The notes beneath the pieces were generated by a model, which searched no databases, was not told the DNA's origin, and was given only the letters and a program-made list of their open reading frames with translations. The translations under genes were made by a program, and so were the position numbers. From Liolophura sinensis (Eukaryota > Mollusca > Polyplacophora > Chitonida > Chitonidae), in assembly GCF_032854445.1 (NCBI RefSeq), contig NC_088297.1:25599915-25661914 (forward strand): a DNA stretch of 62,000 nucleotides, written 5' to 3'. Shown in pieces: positions 32,562 through 43,304 of this stretch; position 1 is the stretch's first letter; each line of letters starts with the position of its first letter.

Positions 32562-33312
32562 CTGACCTCCATCAGGGGCGTAGGAAGCGGGGGGGGGGGG
32601 GGGGGGGGCAAGGGGACCATGCCTTTCAAAATTGAGGGAGGGGCAGCATATCATTTGATTTCAATCGAAAGCAAGCCAGCGCAAATAGGCCGGCAAGTTT
32701 ACCACCAATGCCCAGTAAAAACATGGATGTTTCTTTCTACCGATTGTCCTCCACTGGAGTTAAATGCTTGTATTAGTCAATCTACATCAACCTTTCTCCG
32801 ACATGCATAAATTTAATGTTAAACTCTGGTTACATTGTTACAATGTTCTTTGTTGACCCGTGGTTCTCCAGGCAAAACTGTCAACACTTGAGCTAAACGT
32901 CCATTTCAATTTTTTCCGGCAGGCTTAAATAGTCAATAACACCGCAATTGGTATATCTATGATACGACAAATCGTCTCTAAGGCGATATAGCGCCTTCAG
33001 AGCTTCCGGGGCCTTGACGGCCCCTGCACCCTCGCCTTTTTTGCTGGGACTCTCGACCCCTCCACTTTGAAAATGCTTCCTACGCCCCTGTCCATGGCCG
33101 AGGTGGTAAGCATACTAGCACGGCGCAATGACCCAGGAGCCTCTCGCAAATGTGGTCACTCTGGGTTGAAGTCCAACTCATGCTGGCTTGGCAGTAACCA
33201 GGATGTTGTGGGTTCCCCTGGGCTTTGCCCGGTTCCCTCCAACCTTGATACTGGAAGTCGTCGTAAAAGCGAAATAATCTTGAGTACGCCGTAAAACTCA
33301 ATCAAATATTTA
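32562..33312 (+). mobile_element. SINE family A interrupted by a DNA transposon
   Basis: The SINE head begins CTGACCTCCAT (32562..32572), is broken by the element at 32573..33090, and resumes TCCATGGCCGAGGTGGTAAG with the rest of the head. It continues through AAATGTGGTCACTCTGGGTT (B-box region), the body and ATCTTGAGTACGCCGTAAAA to about 33312. Removing the insert and one copy of TCCAT restores a family A 5' end. Confidence 0.8.
32573..33090. mobile_element. Non-autonomous DNA transposon, 518 bp, 16-bp perfect TIRs
   Basis: The ends are CAGGGGCGTAGGAAGC (32573..32588) and its exact reverse complement (33075..33090). TCCAT flanks both sides as a 5-bp target-site duplication. The interior has a poly(G) run (32589..32608) and no transposase. 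CAGGGGCG-type ends are familiar from hAT-like and other cut-and-paste elements; the 5-bp duplication does not fit the usual 8 bp of hAT, so the superfamily is left open. The plus frame 32619..32810 inside is not called. Confidence 0.88.
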
Positions 33313-33482
33313 TTTATTATTTGATTGGGGTTTTACGCCGTACCCATACTCAAGAATATTTCACTTATACCACGTTGGTCAACATTATGGTGAGAGGAAA
33401 CCGGACAGAGCCCAGAGGAAACCCACTACCGTCTACAGGTTACTGGCAGACCTTCCCACTTGCAGCCTCTCAATCAAATAAA
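33313..33482 (-). mobile_element. SINE family A 3' half, reverse
   Basis: TTATTATTTGATTGGGGTTT, CTCAAGAATATTTCACTTAT, CATTATGGTGAGAGGAAACC and GGTTACTGGCAGACCTTCCC. It is tail-to-tail with the previous SINE, giving an inverted pair able to form a hairpin if transcribed. Confidence 0.85.
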
Positions 33483-33597
33483 TCAGATAAATAAATTATG
33501 CATGCACAATGCCATCATATTTTCTCTTGATAAGTCAGTCGGTCAGCTACCATAACAGTGAATATGCGGGTGAATAATGGATAGAACGCTGAAACAA

Positions 33598-33802
33598 GTA
33601 AACTGTTAATTTTAACAGAAAGTCTGTTGTCTGAGTGATCCGAGAATATGTTCTACTATTGCAACAGATTATTGTGTTAAATATAACACAGTATTTTATT
33701 AATTCAACATAAAGATTCTATTAACAGGATATTATGTTGAAAAATAAATATTGTGTTATATTAACAGAATACATTCTAGCGCATTAATTTTTGGAGTGTA
33801 AT
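33598..33802. mobile_element. MITE family M1, copy 1
   Basis: The left side TTAACAGAAAGTCTGTTGTC, TGAGTGAT and the right side ATTAACAGAATACATTCTAG, ATTAATTTTTGGAGTGTAAT are the same blocks as copy 2 at 34856. The interior is AT-rich and palindromic. The outermost left end is degraded. Confidence 0.65.
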
Positions 33803-34290
33803 AATTTTTTCACAGATTCTAGAATCACGAAGCAGCTGCTATAATATTTTCTATAATAAAAAAAACTATAGCATATAGAGAGTAAATCTATGCAGAGCAG
33901 CGAAGATAGTGTGATATTTGGCAAATAGTCACGCGTAACCGGTGAAACCTGGCCTCTTGTCAATTTACCCAGGTCAGAACAGCGACGAGAGTGTAGTTGT
34001 GAAGACTATCAGCGACGACCCGTGAATTCTGGTCTCCTGTACGTTTACGTTATAGTTAACCATTATTTGGGGGGTGGGGTGGGAGTGGAGGGGGGAGGGA
34101 CAGTTTATGATGACAACTGTTTCGGATAGTGTGCTGTGACTGTGTGTGCTAAGACGGAATCATGCTCTTCCATATACGTCAAGATTGAATGTGGATGGAT
34201 CCAATGACTACACCCAAGACCTCTAAGTCGCCAAAATAATCAATTGAAAATTAAATGACACAGTCGATCTGGTTAAATGACTCAGTTTTC
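33803..34290. other. Unique sequence with a G-rich tract
   Basis: GGGGGGTGGGGTGGGAGTGG at about 34070..34105. No gene seen. Confidence 0.4.
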
Positions 34291-34579
34291 TTAAAATTTT
34301 TTAGTCAGCTGAGCCAAACGTTCACCCCACCATGCAGGTGATATTCCAGAACTCCACATCACCACAAGCGGTGATTTCGGCAAGCGTAATTTCCGTTCAC
34401 ACACGGCATCATTTGACTCACATTTCGGCACGTGGGCCGTCTTTCCACTCTGGACGTTTAACTCACGACATTTTGACACATGGCATATCGGCTCGTGCAC
34501 CACATCATTGATTTGGCTGAAAATATTTCGACCCATGACTCTTGGTTTCACGACATTTCGACAGGAGATCAGACATGTC
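34291..34579. other. Degenerate sequence with an open minus frame
   Basis: A 122-codon minus frame (34291..34659) covers loose internal repeats of CACGACATTTCGACA. The composition is non-repetitive enough to note (CHVSKCRELNVQSGKTAHVP), but it enters a SINE at its start and lacks splice support. Confidence 0.25.
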
Positions 34580-34786
34580 GCCCACGTCGTCTTCCTTTCC
34601 GGTCGTACGTGCATGGTCAGCCAGCTACGTGTGGATGGTCGTAGGTTTCCTCCCACCATAATGCTGGTCGCATTCTTGAGGATTTTGATTTTGACATATC
34701 TACCGTTAATTAGTAGGGCTGTGTATATAATGTATAAATGTTATGGCGTAGAACACCAATCAATAAATCAATAAATAAATTAACTT
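34580..34786 (+). mobile_element. SINE family A, 5'-truncated, with an internal insertion
   Basis: CTTTCCGGTCGTACGTGCAT, GATGGTCGTAGGTTTCCTCC and CACCATAATGCTGGTCG are followed by about 70 bp of foreign AT-rich DNA. The 3' end GGCGTAGAACACCAATCAAT and an AATAAATAAATA tail then follow. Confidence 0.75.
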
Positions 34787-34855
34787 TCCTGTATGCCTTA
34801 ATGCTGAATTTATTCCATACACCAACTTAAGTATGGACCGTCCGTCATTGTAACC

Positions 34856-35083
34856 CACTCTCAAAAAAATAATTTGTTAAATTTAACAGAAAATCTGTTA
34901 GCTGAGTGATGATGGAATGTATTCTGTTACTGTATCAGGTTATTCTGCATAACCATTCTGTTAGACTAACAGATTGTTATGTTAAACATTACACGACTTT
35001 GTTTCACAATAGCAAAATACATTCTAGCATCACTCAGACAATAGACTTTCTCTTGAAGTTAACCCATTAATTTTTTGAGTGCA
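34856..35083. mobile_element. MITE family M1, copy 2, long TIRs
   Basis: The left end CACTCTCAAAAAAATAATTT and the reversed right end CACTCAAAAAATTAATGGGT start inverted arms of about 85 bp. The arms share GAAAATCTGTTAGCTGAGTG / GAAAGTCTATTGTCTGAGTG and then ATGT..TAGAATGTATT. Almost the whole 228 bp folds back on itself. No transposase. Confidence 0.75.
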
Positions 35084-35211
35084 ATACCATTTCTCTCACT
35101 TAAAACCACGTATGTACAGTAGGTCTATATAATATTAAAACTTTTAAGACTTTAGTTACGGTAAAACCTACTATAAATGGTCATATAAAAATACCTGTTT
35201 AATTAATGTGT

Positions 35212-35292
35212 AAGGGCCGCAATGTGTAAGGGGCGCAATGTGTAAGGGGCGCAATGTGTAAGGGGCGCAATTTGCAGGGGCGCAGTGTGTAA
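35212..35292. repeat. 16-bp tandem repeat, five copies
   Basis: The unit is GTAAGGGGCGCAATGT, with a variant last copy. Confidence 0.92.
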
Positions 35293-35810
35293 GCTTATGC
35301 AGATGTTCAGCTATAGGCCTATAATGTCAAGAATGCTATAAAAGACATATATTGTATTTGTAGAGTTGTAGAATTGAAAGTGATATTCCTCCAGCAATGT
35401 GTATAGAAGCCAATAATCATGAACTAACACTTTTTTTCTTACATTTTGTTCTTCCTCTTATAATTTCTTGAGCAGGAATATATAATATACCCGGTCGTTA
35501 TTGGTACTGATAAACAAAATATCGCAATTTAAATATTTACCACATTGTCTTATAGCCTCAGTGATGTGTGTCTAATTTTCTCGACTCGACAGGATGGCTT
35601 GATATCTCACTACATGAAGAAAATGTGTAGAACGATGTACAAAAGGGAGTATATAGCTATAAGCTATTGGGTATCATAAATACGGGTGGCCTCTTTTTTG
35701 TGCATGTATGTGTGTGTTTTTGTTGTTACAACTGCTCCATGCGGGTTTATTTGACGTGCACATATCACAGCTAACAATGCAGCCTGAATAACCCCGCTAG
35801 GCGGCTGATC
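35293..35810. other. Unique AT-rich sequence
   Basis: Nothing recognised. Confidence 0.4.
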
Positions 35811-35816
35811 CTCTCA

Positions 35817-35990
35817 GTGTTTACCTGTCACCGTGCCAAAGCCAGCCCATCGGTGATCGATCGTGCTAAAGCCCACGAGTTCTCACGGCGGGTTGACGAC
35901 CGATCGGAGAATGACACCTTCTTGGTGGCTAGACTGATCCAGCAAAGATCTGTGTTTTCTAAGATCGTCACATGTGGCTTTTCTTTGTGA
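35817..35990 (+). CDS. Candidate exon or small ORF, GC-richer than its surroundings
   Basis: An open frame of about 57 codons follows a possible acceptor CTGATCCTCTCAG (35817) and ends at TGA 35988..35990. It reads TCHRAKASPSVIDRAKAHEF then SRRVDDRSENDTFLVARLIQ. The charged, helical-looking composition and local rise in GC set it apart from the AT-rich flanks. No ATG start, no recognised family, and the acceptor's pyrimidine tract is short. The opposite strand (35968..36198) is also open for 76 codons, so only one of the two could be real. Confidence 0.2.
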   Translation: MFTCHRAKASPSVIDRAKAHEFSRRVDDRSENDTFLVARLIQQRSVFSKIVTCGFSL

Positions 35991-36279
35991 GCGCTCGTGC
36001 TTCAGTGTTGTTCTTTTCAATCCTCTCTTCTTCTTCTTTAAAGAAATAAATGTCTTCTAATGTCGTTTCACGCTGTGTAACATATCTACAGCATGCACCT
36101 GCATGGCAGTCACTGTTAGGGTTTCTTCTCTTTCTATTCACCACATGAATAAAATACTGCCCTAACATACAATAGCCGATACTGCAATCGCCTTTCACCC
36201 GTTTGTTCTTTCTTGTAAAATAAGTAAGTCAATTTAATGAAAAAAAAAACTCTTATGAGCATCGATTCAATACCTCCAG

Positions 36280-36334
36280 TCTCCCGCCATTCATTCATCT
36301 TACTGTAAGAACGTCACTGCGCATGCGTGATTAG
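36280..36334 (+). promoter_or_regulatory. Promoter-like DNA with an NRF1-type site
   Basis: CACTGCGCATGCGTG at about 36315..36329 matches the NRF1/alpha-Pal palindrome (known core GCGCATGCGC) with one difference. It sits immediately before the candidate first exon at 36335. Confidence 0.25.
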
Positions 36335-36400
36335 ATGAATGGAGAAGAGCCATGCTGCACATTGAACGTTTCGTACCGTTACCGTGTTTTCTTTTTTCTG
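36335..36400 (+). CDS. Candidate first exon (low confidence)
   Basis: ATG at 36335 opens 22 codons (MNGEEPCCTLNVSYRYRVFF then FL) ending at CTG|GTGAGT, phase 0. The adjacent NRF1-like motif is the main support. The second exon is not identified. Confidence 0.2.
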
Positions 36401-36820
36401 GTGAGTAATTTTGTTTCTTGCAAGCCGTGTTGTGTTTTCATCCTTGCTTTGGATCATGTTGAATCCATATTTTATGTTTCGTTGTCAGAAACCGGCCTGG
36501 TTTTCGCTGGTACCATTGTTTAACCGAGTGGAATTTTGTAATCGCGTGTCAGAGCTCTACTGTTAATGTGTTATGCCGCTAAATATATTTTGGCGTCAAA
36601 GATACCCAAATTTTAACCGCACAGAGATATATTATGTAGATATTTACGCTTATATAAAGATCAGCTTGAAGGTCAGGGATGTGACTGGTCGTGGTTATCA
36701 TCGGACAAGCCTCAGGGTTTATGTATTTGGCGAAAACTTGAAGGTTATACCCGCCGATTTTCTCTCCTTGCTTCGACGTCGACCGAAGTCATGAGTGTAG
36801 CACTCGTGTTACAGCGCGAG
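36401..36820. other. Unique sequence with an unassigned plus frame
   Basis: A 73-codon plus frame (36573..36794, ending GENLKVIPADFLSLLRRRPK) is open next to the GC-rich region but has no recognised motif. Confidence 0.3.
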
Positions 36821-36935
36821 GGGGAGGGTGGGTAGGCGGGGCCAAGCGCGCGCCAGCCATTCTGATTGGTCAGCCGGCACGCGTCACTCAGAAATACTCC
36901 ACATTCGTTGCACGTGGTGACGATTGTTTACCTTC
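36815..36935. promoter_or_regulatory. CpG-rich promoter-like region
   Basis: Contains GTAGGCGGGGCCAAGC (Sp1-type GC box), TCTGATTGGTCAG (CCAAT box in reverse), CACGCGTCAC and CACGTGG (E-box). GC and CpG density are clearly higher than in the AT-rich flanks. Direction of transcription cannot be told. Confidence 0.35.
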
Positions 36936-37254
36936 TGTTTCAGTGTTATTTTATTTTTTGAACGAAAACTATGCGGGCTTGTTACATGTAAGCAAATGTG
37001 AATCGTCTAAAAGACTTGTAAACAGCCATTGTTTGGGAAAGAACAAAAAATGCACTCCAAAAAATTCCATCACTTTACCCGCTTAGAGTATAGGGGTCTA
37101 TAGCTACATCTAGATAGACTCAGTGTGCTAGTTTATAATTCTGACATTCATTATAACACATCCATCAACGCCTCGCAATAAACATGGTGCTGATTTCAAA
37201 CTCCCTTCTCCTTCCCAGGCGTTTATCTCACCTCCTCTGTCCATTTACATGTAA
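36936..37254. other. Unique sequence
   Basis: A single MITE-M1-like end (GCACTCCAAAAAATT) at about 37050. Nothing else. Confidence 0.4.
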
Positions 37255-37430
37255 TTTTATTTATTTATTTATTTTATTTGATTGGTGTTTTACTCTCTAG
37301 TCAAGAATATTTCACTTATACCACGGTGGCCAGCATTATGGTGGGAGGAAACCAGGCAGAGCGCAGGGGAAACTCACGACCATCCGCAGGTTGCTGACAG
37401 ACCCTCTCACGTACAGCCAGAGTGTCATTT
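37255..37430 (-). mobile_element. SINE family A 3' half, reverse
   Basis: TTATTTGATTGGTGTTTTAC, GTCAAGAATATTTCACTTAT, GGTGGGAGGAAACCAGGCAG and CATCCGCAGGTTGCTGACAG. The head is missing. Confidence 0.87.
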
Positions 37431-37674
37431 TTAAGGCTGAATCTCTAATACTGTCTTCTTAATTTACTACCCTCACCCATGAAACCAATTAACTCGCTGC
37501 GTATTGGTCACATTGACTGCTAGAAGTTCAGTGAAACCAAGTGTCATGCCGTCGATAGCCATTTTGAAGTGTCACATGACCTACTTCTGGGTTTGAAATG
37601 TAACTGAGTTGGTATTGAAATCCTCAAGAAAAGTATTACATTTTGATTGCACTGTGTGTATGCAGAAATATTTT

Positions 37675-40600
37675 TCAAGAGTATTTCATACCCTCGTGGG
37701 AAGTGTTATTGTAATGACAAGAGTTGTGGTAACAGCTATCATGACAGATACATTCATACCCTCATGGGAAGCATTATTGTAATGACAAGAGTTGTGGTAA
37801 CAGCTATCATGACAGATACATTCATACCCTCATGGGAAGCGTTGTTGTAATGACAAGTTGTGGTAACAGCTATCATGACAGATACATTCATACCCTCATG
37901 GGAAGCGTTGTTGTAATGACATAGTTGTGGTAACAGCTATCATGACAGATACATTCATACCCTCATGGGAAGCGTTATTGTAATGACAAGTTGTGGTAAC
38001 AGTTATCATGACAGATACATTCATACCCTCATGGGAAGCGTTATTGTAATGACAGAGTTGTGGTAACAGTTATCATGACAGATACATTCATACCCTCATG
38101 GGAAGCGTTGTTGTAATGACAAGTTGTGGTAACAGTTATCATGACAGATACATTCATACCCTCATGAGAAGCGTTATTGTAATGACAAGTTGTGGTAACA
38201 GCTATCATGACAGATACATTCATACCCTCGTGGGAAGCGTTATTGTAATGACAAGTTGTGGTAACAGCTATCATGACAGATACATTCATACCCTCATGGG
38301 AAGCGTTATTGTAATGACAAGTTGTGGTAACAGCTATCATGACAGATACATTCATACCCTCATGAGAAGCGTTATTGTAATGACAAGTTGTGGTAACAGC
38401 TATCATGACAGATACATTCATACCCTCATGGGAAGCGTTTTTGTAATGACAAGTTGTGGTAACAGCTATCATGACAGATACATTCATACCCTCATGGGAA
38501 GCGTTGTTGTAATGACAAGAGTTGTGGTAACAGTTATCATGACAGATACATTCATACCCTCATGGGAAGTGTTATTGTAATAACGAATTGTGGTAACAGC
38601 TATCATGACAGATACATTCATACCCTCATGGGAAGTGTTATTGTAATGACAAGTTGTGGTAACAGCTATCAAGACAGATACATTCATACCCTCATGGGAA
38701 GCGTTGTTGTAATGACAGGAGTTGTGGTAACAGCTATCATGACAGATACATTCATACCCTCATGGGAAGCGTTATTGTAATGACAAGAGTTGTGGTAACA
38801 GCTATCATGACAGATACATTCATACCCTCATGGGAAGCGTTATTGTAATGACAAGTTGTGGTAACAGCTATCATGACAGATACATTCATACCCTCATGGG
38901 AAGCGTTATTGTAATGACAAGTTGTGGTAACAGCTATCATGACAGATGCATTCATACCCTCATGGGAAGCGTTATTGTAATGACAAGTTGTGGTAACAGC
39001 TATCATGACGGTAACATTCATACCCTCATGGGAAGTGTTATTGTAATGACAAGTTGTGGTAACAGCTATCATGACGGTAACATTCATACCCTCATGGGAA
39101 GCGTTATTGTAATGACAAGTTGTGGTAACAGCTATCATGACGGTAACATTCATACCCTCATGGGAAGTGTTATTGTAATGACAAGTTGTGGTAACAGCTA
39201 TCATGACAGATACATTCATACCCTCGTAGTAAGTGTTATTGTAATGACAAGTTGTGGTAACAGCTATCATGACAGATACATTCATACCCTCGTGGGAAGC
39301 GTTATTGTAATGACAAGTTGTGGTAACAGCTATCATGACATATACATTCATACCCTCATGGGAAGCGTTATTGTAATGACAAGTTGTGGTAACAGCTATC
39401 ATGACAGATACATTCATACCCTCATGGGAAGCGTTATTGTAATGACAAGTTGTGGTAACAGCTATCATGACAGATACATTCATACCCTTGTGGCAAGCGT
39501 TATTGTAATGATAAGTTGTGGTAACAGCTATCATGACAGATGCATTTATACCCTCGTGGGAAGTGTTATTGTAATGACAAGTTGTGGTAACAGCTATAAT
39601 GACAGATACAATCATACCCTCATGGGAAGCGTTATTGTAATGACAAGTTGTGGTAACAGCTATCATGACAGATACATTCATACCCTCGTGGGAAACGTTA
39701 TTGTAATGACAAGTTGTGGTAACAGCTATCATGACATATACAATCATACCCTCATGGGAAGCGTTATTGTAATGACAAGTTGTGGTAACAGCTATCATGA
39801 CAAATACATTCATACCCTCATGGGAAGCATTGTTGTAATGACAAGTTGTGGTAACAGCTATCATGACAAATACATTCATACCCTCATGGGAAGCATTGTT
39901 GTAATGACAAGAGTTGTGATAACAGCTGTCATGACAGATACATTCATACCCTCATGGGAAGCATTGTTGTAATGACGAATTGTGGTAACAGCTATCATGA
40001 CAGATACATTCATACCCTTGTGGCAAGCGTTATTGTAATGACAAGAGTTGTGGTAACAGCTATCATGACAGATACATTCATACCCTTGTGGCAAGCGTTA
40101 TTGTAATGACAAGAGTTGTGGTAACAGTTATCATGACAGATACATTCATACCCTCATGGGAAGCATTGTTGTAATGACAAGAGTTGTGATAACAGCTGTC
40201 ATGACAGATACATTCATACCCTCATGGGAAGCATTGTTGTAATGACGAATTGTGGTAACAGCTATCATGACAGATACATTCATACCCTTGTGGCAAGCGT
40301 TATTGTAATGACAAGAGTTGTGGTAACAGCCATCATGACAGATACATTCATACCCTCATGGGAAGCGTTGTTGTAATGACAGGAGTTGTGGTAACAGCTA
40401 TCATGACAGATACATTCATACCCTCATGGGAAGCGTTATTGTAATGACAGGAGTTGTGGTAACAGCTATCATGACAGATACATTCATACCCTCATGGGAA
40501 GCGTTGTTGTAATGACGAATTGTGGTAACAGCTATCATGACAGATACATTCATACCCTCATGGGAAGCGTTGTGGTAATGACAAGAGTTGTGGTAACAGC

Positions 40601-41692
40601 TTTCATGACAGATACATTCATACCCTCATGGGAAGCGTTGTTGTAATGACAGGAGTTGTGGTAACAGCTATCATGACAGATACATTCATACCCTCATGGG
40701 AAGCGTTATTGTAATGACAAGAGTTGTGGTAACAGCTATCATGACAGATTCATTCATACCCTCATGGGAAGCGTTGTTGTAATGACGAATTGTGGTAACA
40801 GCTATCATGACAGATACATTCATACCCTCATGGGAAGCGTTGTTGTAATGACGAATTGTGGTAACAGCTATCATGACAGATACATTCATACCCTCATGGG
40901 AAGCGTTGTTGTAATGACGAATTGTGGTAACAGCTATCATGACAGATACATTCATACCCTCATGGGAAGCGTTGTTGTAATGACGAATTGTGGTAACAGC
41001 TATCATGACAGATACATTCATACCCTCATGGGAAGCGTTGTGGTAATGACAAGAGTTGTGGTAACAGCTATAATGACAGATACATTCATACCCTCATGGG
41101 AAGCGTTGTTGTAATGACAGGAGTTGTGGTAACAGCTGTCATGACAGATACATTCATACCCTCATGGGGAGCGTTATTGTAATGACGAATTGTGGTAACA
41201 GCTATCATGACAGATACATTCATACCCTCATGCGAAGCATTGTTGTAATGACAAGAGTTGTGGTAACAGCTATCATGACAGATACTTTCATACCCTCATG
41301 GGAAGCGTTATTGTAATGACGAATTGTCGTAACAGCTATCATGACAGATACATTCATACCCTCATGGGAAGCGTTGTTGTAATGACAAATTGTGGTAACA
41401 GCTATCATGACAGATACATTCATACCCTCATGGGAAGCGTTATTGTAATGACAAGAGTTGTGGTAACAGCTGTCATGACAGATACATTCATACCCTCATG
41501 GGGAGCGTTATTGTAATGACAAGAGTTGTGGTAACAGCTATCATGACAGATACATTCATACCCTCATGGGGAGTGTTATTGTAATGACAAGAGTTGTGAT
41601 AACAGCTATCATGACATACATTCATACCCTCATGGGAAGCGTTGTTGTAATGACAAGAGTTGTGGTAACAGCTATCATGACAGGTGGAATGA
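37675..41692. repeat. 66/68-bp minisatellite, about 60 copies
   Basis: The 66-bp unit is AAGTTGTGGTAACAGCTATC then ATGACAGATACATTCATACC then CTCATGGGAAGCGTTATTGT then AATGAC. A 68-bp variant has AAGAGTTG instead of AAGTTG. Homogeneous 66-bp units fill about 38.8-39.9 kb. The 68-bp and GAATTGTGG variants are mixed from 39.9 to 41.6 kb. Only the 22-codon 66-bp form keeps frames open, giving 375-codon minus and 380-codon plus ORFs facing each other. These are artefacts of the unit length. Confidence 0.96.
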
Positions 41693-42009
41693 TTTTCTGT
41701 TGTTACCAATACTAATATAAAAATATTGATACTGTCTACATCGTTAAGATTACTAATACAGTTATAGTATAACCAAAGTTATTTCGGAAAAGGGGTGGAT
41801 GTAGACCTGAACAACCACAGACATTTTGTTCCGAGTTGCTTGGTAACTATGGAAATCAACTTTTAATCTGGAATTCTTACGTTGCCATGGGAACCACCAG
41901 TGTTAAAAACAGTGGGGAAACATGATGTTACGTCACCTTTACCCAGTGCTTGTATTGCTAAATAGATAACGGGGTTTGGGTGACATCAGCAGAAGTAGTT
42001 GTGTTGTAG
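41693..42009. other. Unique sequence
   Basis: Nothing recognised. Confidence 0.4.
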
Positions 42010-42149
42010 AAAAACCCAGCGCAACCTGCGAATGGTCATGGGTTTCCCCCAGGCTCTGCCTGTTTTCCACCCACCATAATGCTGGCCGCCGTCATTTAAG
42101 TGAAATATTCTTGAGTACAGCGTAAAACACCAATCAAATAAATAAATGT
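42010..42149 (+). mobile_element. SINE family A, 5'-truncated
   Basis: GCAACCTGCGAATGGTCATG, CCACCATAATGCTGGCCGCC, GTGAAATATTCTTGAGTACA and a CAAATAAATAAATG tail. Confidence 0.88.
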
Positions 42150-42162
42150 TAAAAAAAAACCA

Positions 42163-42838
42163 AGCGCTGAATTGATTGGTGTGGTGTGATTTCCCTGAAT
42201 TGATTGATGTGGTGTTGTTTCCCTGAATTGATTGATGTGGTGTGGTTTCCCTGAATTGATTGATGTGGTGTTGTTTCCCTGAATTGATTGGTGTGGTGTG
42301 GTTTCCCTGAATTGATTGATGTGCGGTTGTTTCCCTGAATTGATTGGTGTGGTGTGGTTACCCTGAATTGATTGGTGTGGTGTGGTTTCCCTGAATTGAT
42401 TGATGTGCCGTTGTTTCCCTGAATTGATTGGTGTGGTGTGGTTACCCTGAATTGATTGATGTGCCGTTGTTTCCCTGAATTGATTGATGTGCCGTTGTTT
42501 CCCTGAATTGATTGGTGTGGTGTGGTTACCCTGAATTGATTGATGTGGTGTTGTTTCCCTGAATTGGTTGGTGTGGTGTGTTTTCCCTGAATTGATTGGT
42601 GTGCCGTTGTTTCCCTGAATTGATTGGTGTGGTGTGGTTACCCTGAATTGATTGATGTGGTGTGGTTACCCTGAATTGATTGGTGTGGTGTGTTTTCCCT
42701 GAATTGATTGGTGTGGTGTGGTTTCCCTGAATTGATTGATGTGTGTTTTCCCTGAATTGATTTTGTGACATGGTTTCCCTGAATTGATCGGTGTGGTGTG
42801 GTTTCCCTGAATTGATTGGTGTGGTGTGGTTTCCATTT
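42163..42838. repeat. 28-bp minisatellite, about 24 copies
   Basis: The unit is GAATTGATTGGTGTGGTGTG then GTTTCCCT. It lies exactly between two family A SINE copies in the same orientation (42010..42149 and 42866..43019). It yields two 120-codon minus frames that are not genes. Confidence 0.95.
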
Positions 42839-42854
42839 GGTATTACCTGTGGTT

Positions 42855-43019
42855 CTCTCCACCTGTGTGTGGGAATGTCTGCTAGCAACCTGCAGATGGT
42901 CGTGGTTTCCCCCGTATTCTGCCTGCTTTCCTCCCAGCATAATGCTGACCGCTGCCATATAAGTAAAATATTCTTGAGTACAGCGTGAAATGCCTATCAA
43001 ATAAATAAATAAATAAATA
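42855..43019 (+). mobile_element. SINE family A, 5'-truncated
   Basis: GTGTGGGAATGTCTGCTAGC, AACCTGCAGATGGTCGTGG, CAGCATAATGCTGACCGCTG and an AAATAAATAAATAAATAAAT tail. Confidence 0.88.
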
Positions 43020-43129
43020 TTAGCTGTGGTTTCTTCTGTGCATAAGTTTCTTCATTGTGTGTAATTTAAGGTTTGTGCATTGGTTTCCTCTATGTATTGG
43101 TTTCCTCTGTATGCAGTGGTTTTCTGCAG

Positions 43130-43304
43130 GCTCTGTAGGTTACAGTTACACATATATAATAACCCTTCAGAAGCCACCTTAGGTGTAAAAGTTAAATTTC
43201 CAGAAGAACAATGTGAAATTAACAAAAAAGTTAGCAAGAGTACCCTTATTAAAATGCCTGGGAAAATAAATAACTTCGTCTCATGGGAAAACATTTTAAG
43301 ATAA
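43130..43304 (+). CDS. Possible 3'-terminal coding exon
   Basis: A pyrimidine-rich acceptor (TGGTTTTCTGCAG at 43117..43129) opens a frame needing two bases from a previous exon. It reads LCRLQLHIYNNPSEATLGVK then VKFPEEQCEINKKVSKSTLI and ends WENILR at the TAA at 43302..43304. The lysine/glutamate-rich, non-repetitive sequence looks protein-like. A canonical AATAAA lies about 410 bp downstream (43714..43719). No domain recognised and no upstream exon matched. Confidence 0.25.

Noticed and set aside
38752-39972. 375- and 380-codon opposing ORFs
   Set aside because: Product of the stop-free 66-bp unit; interrupted wherever the 68-bp variant occurs.
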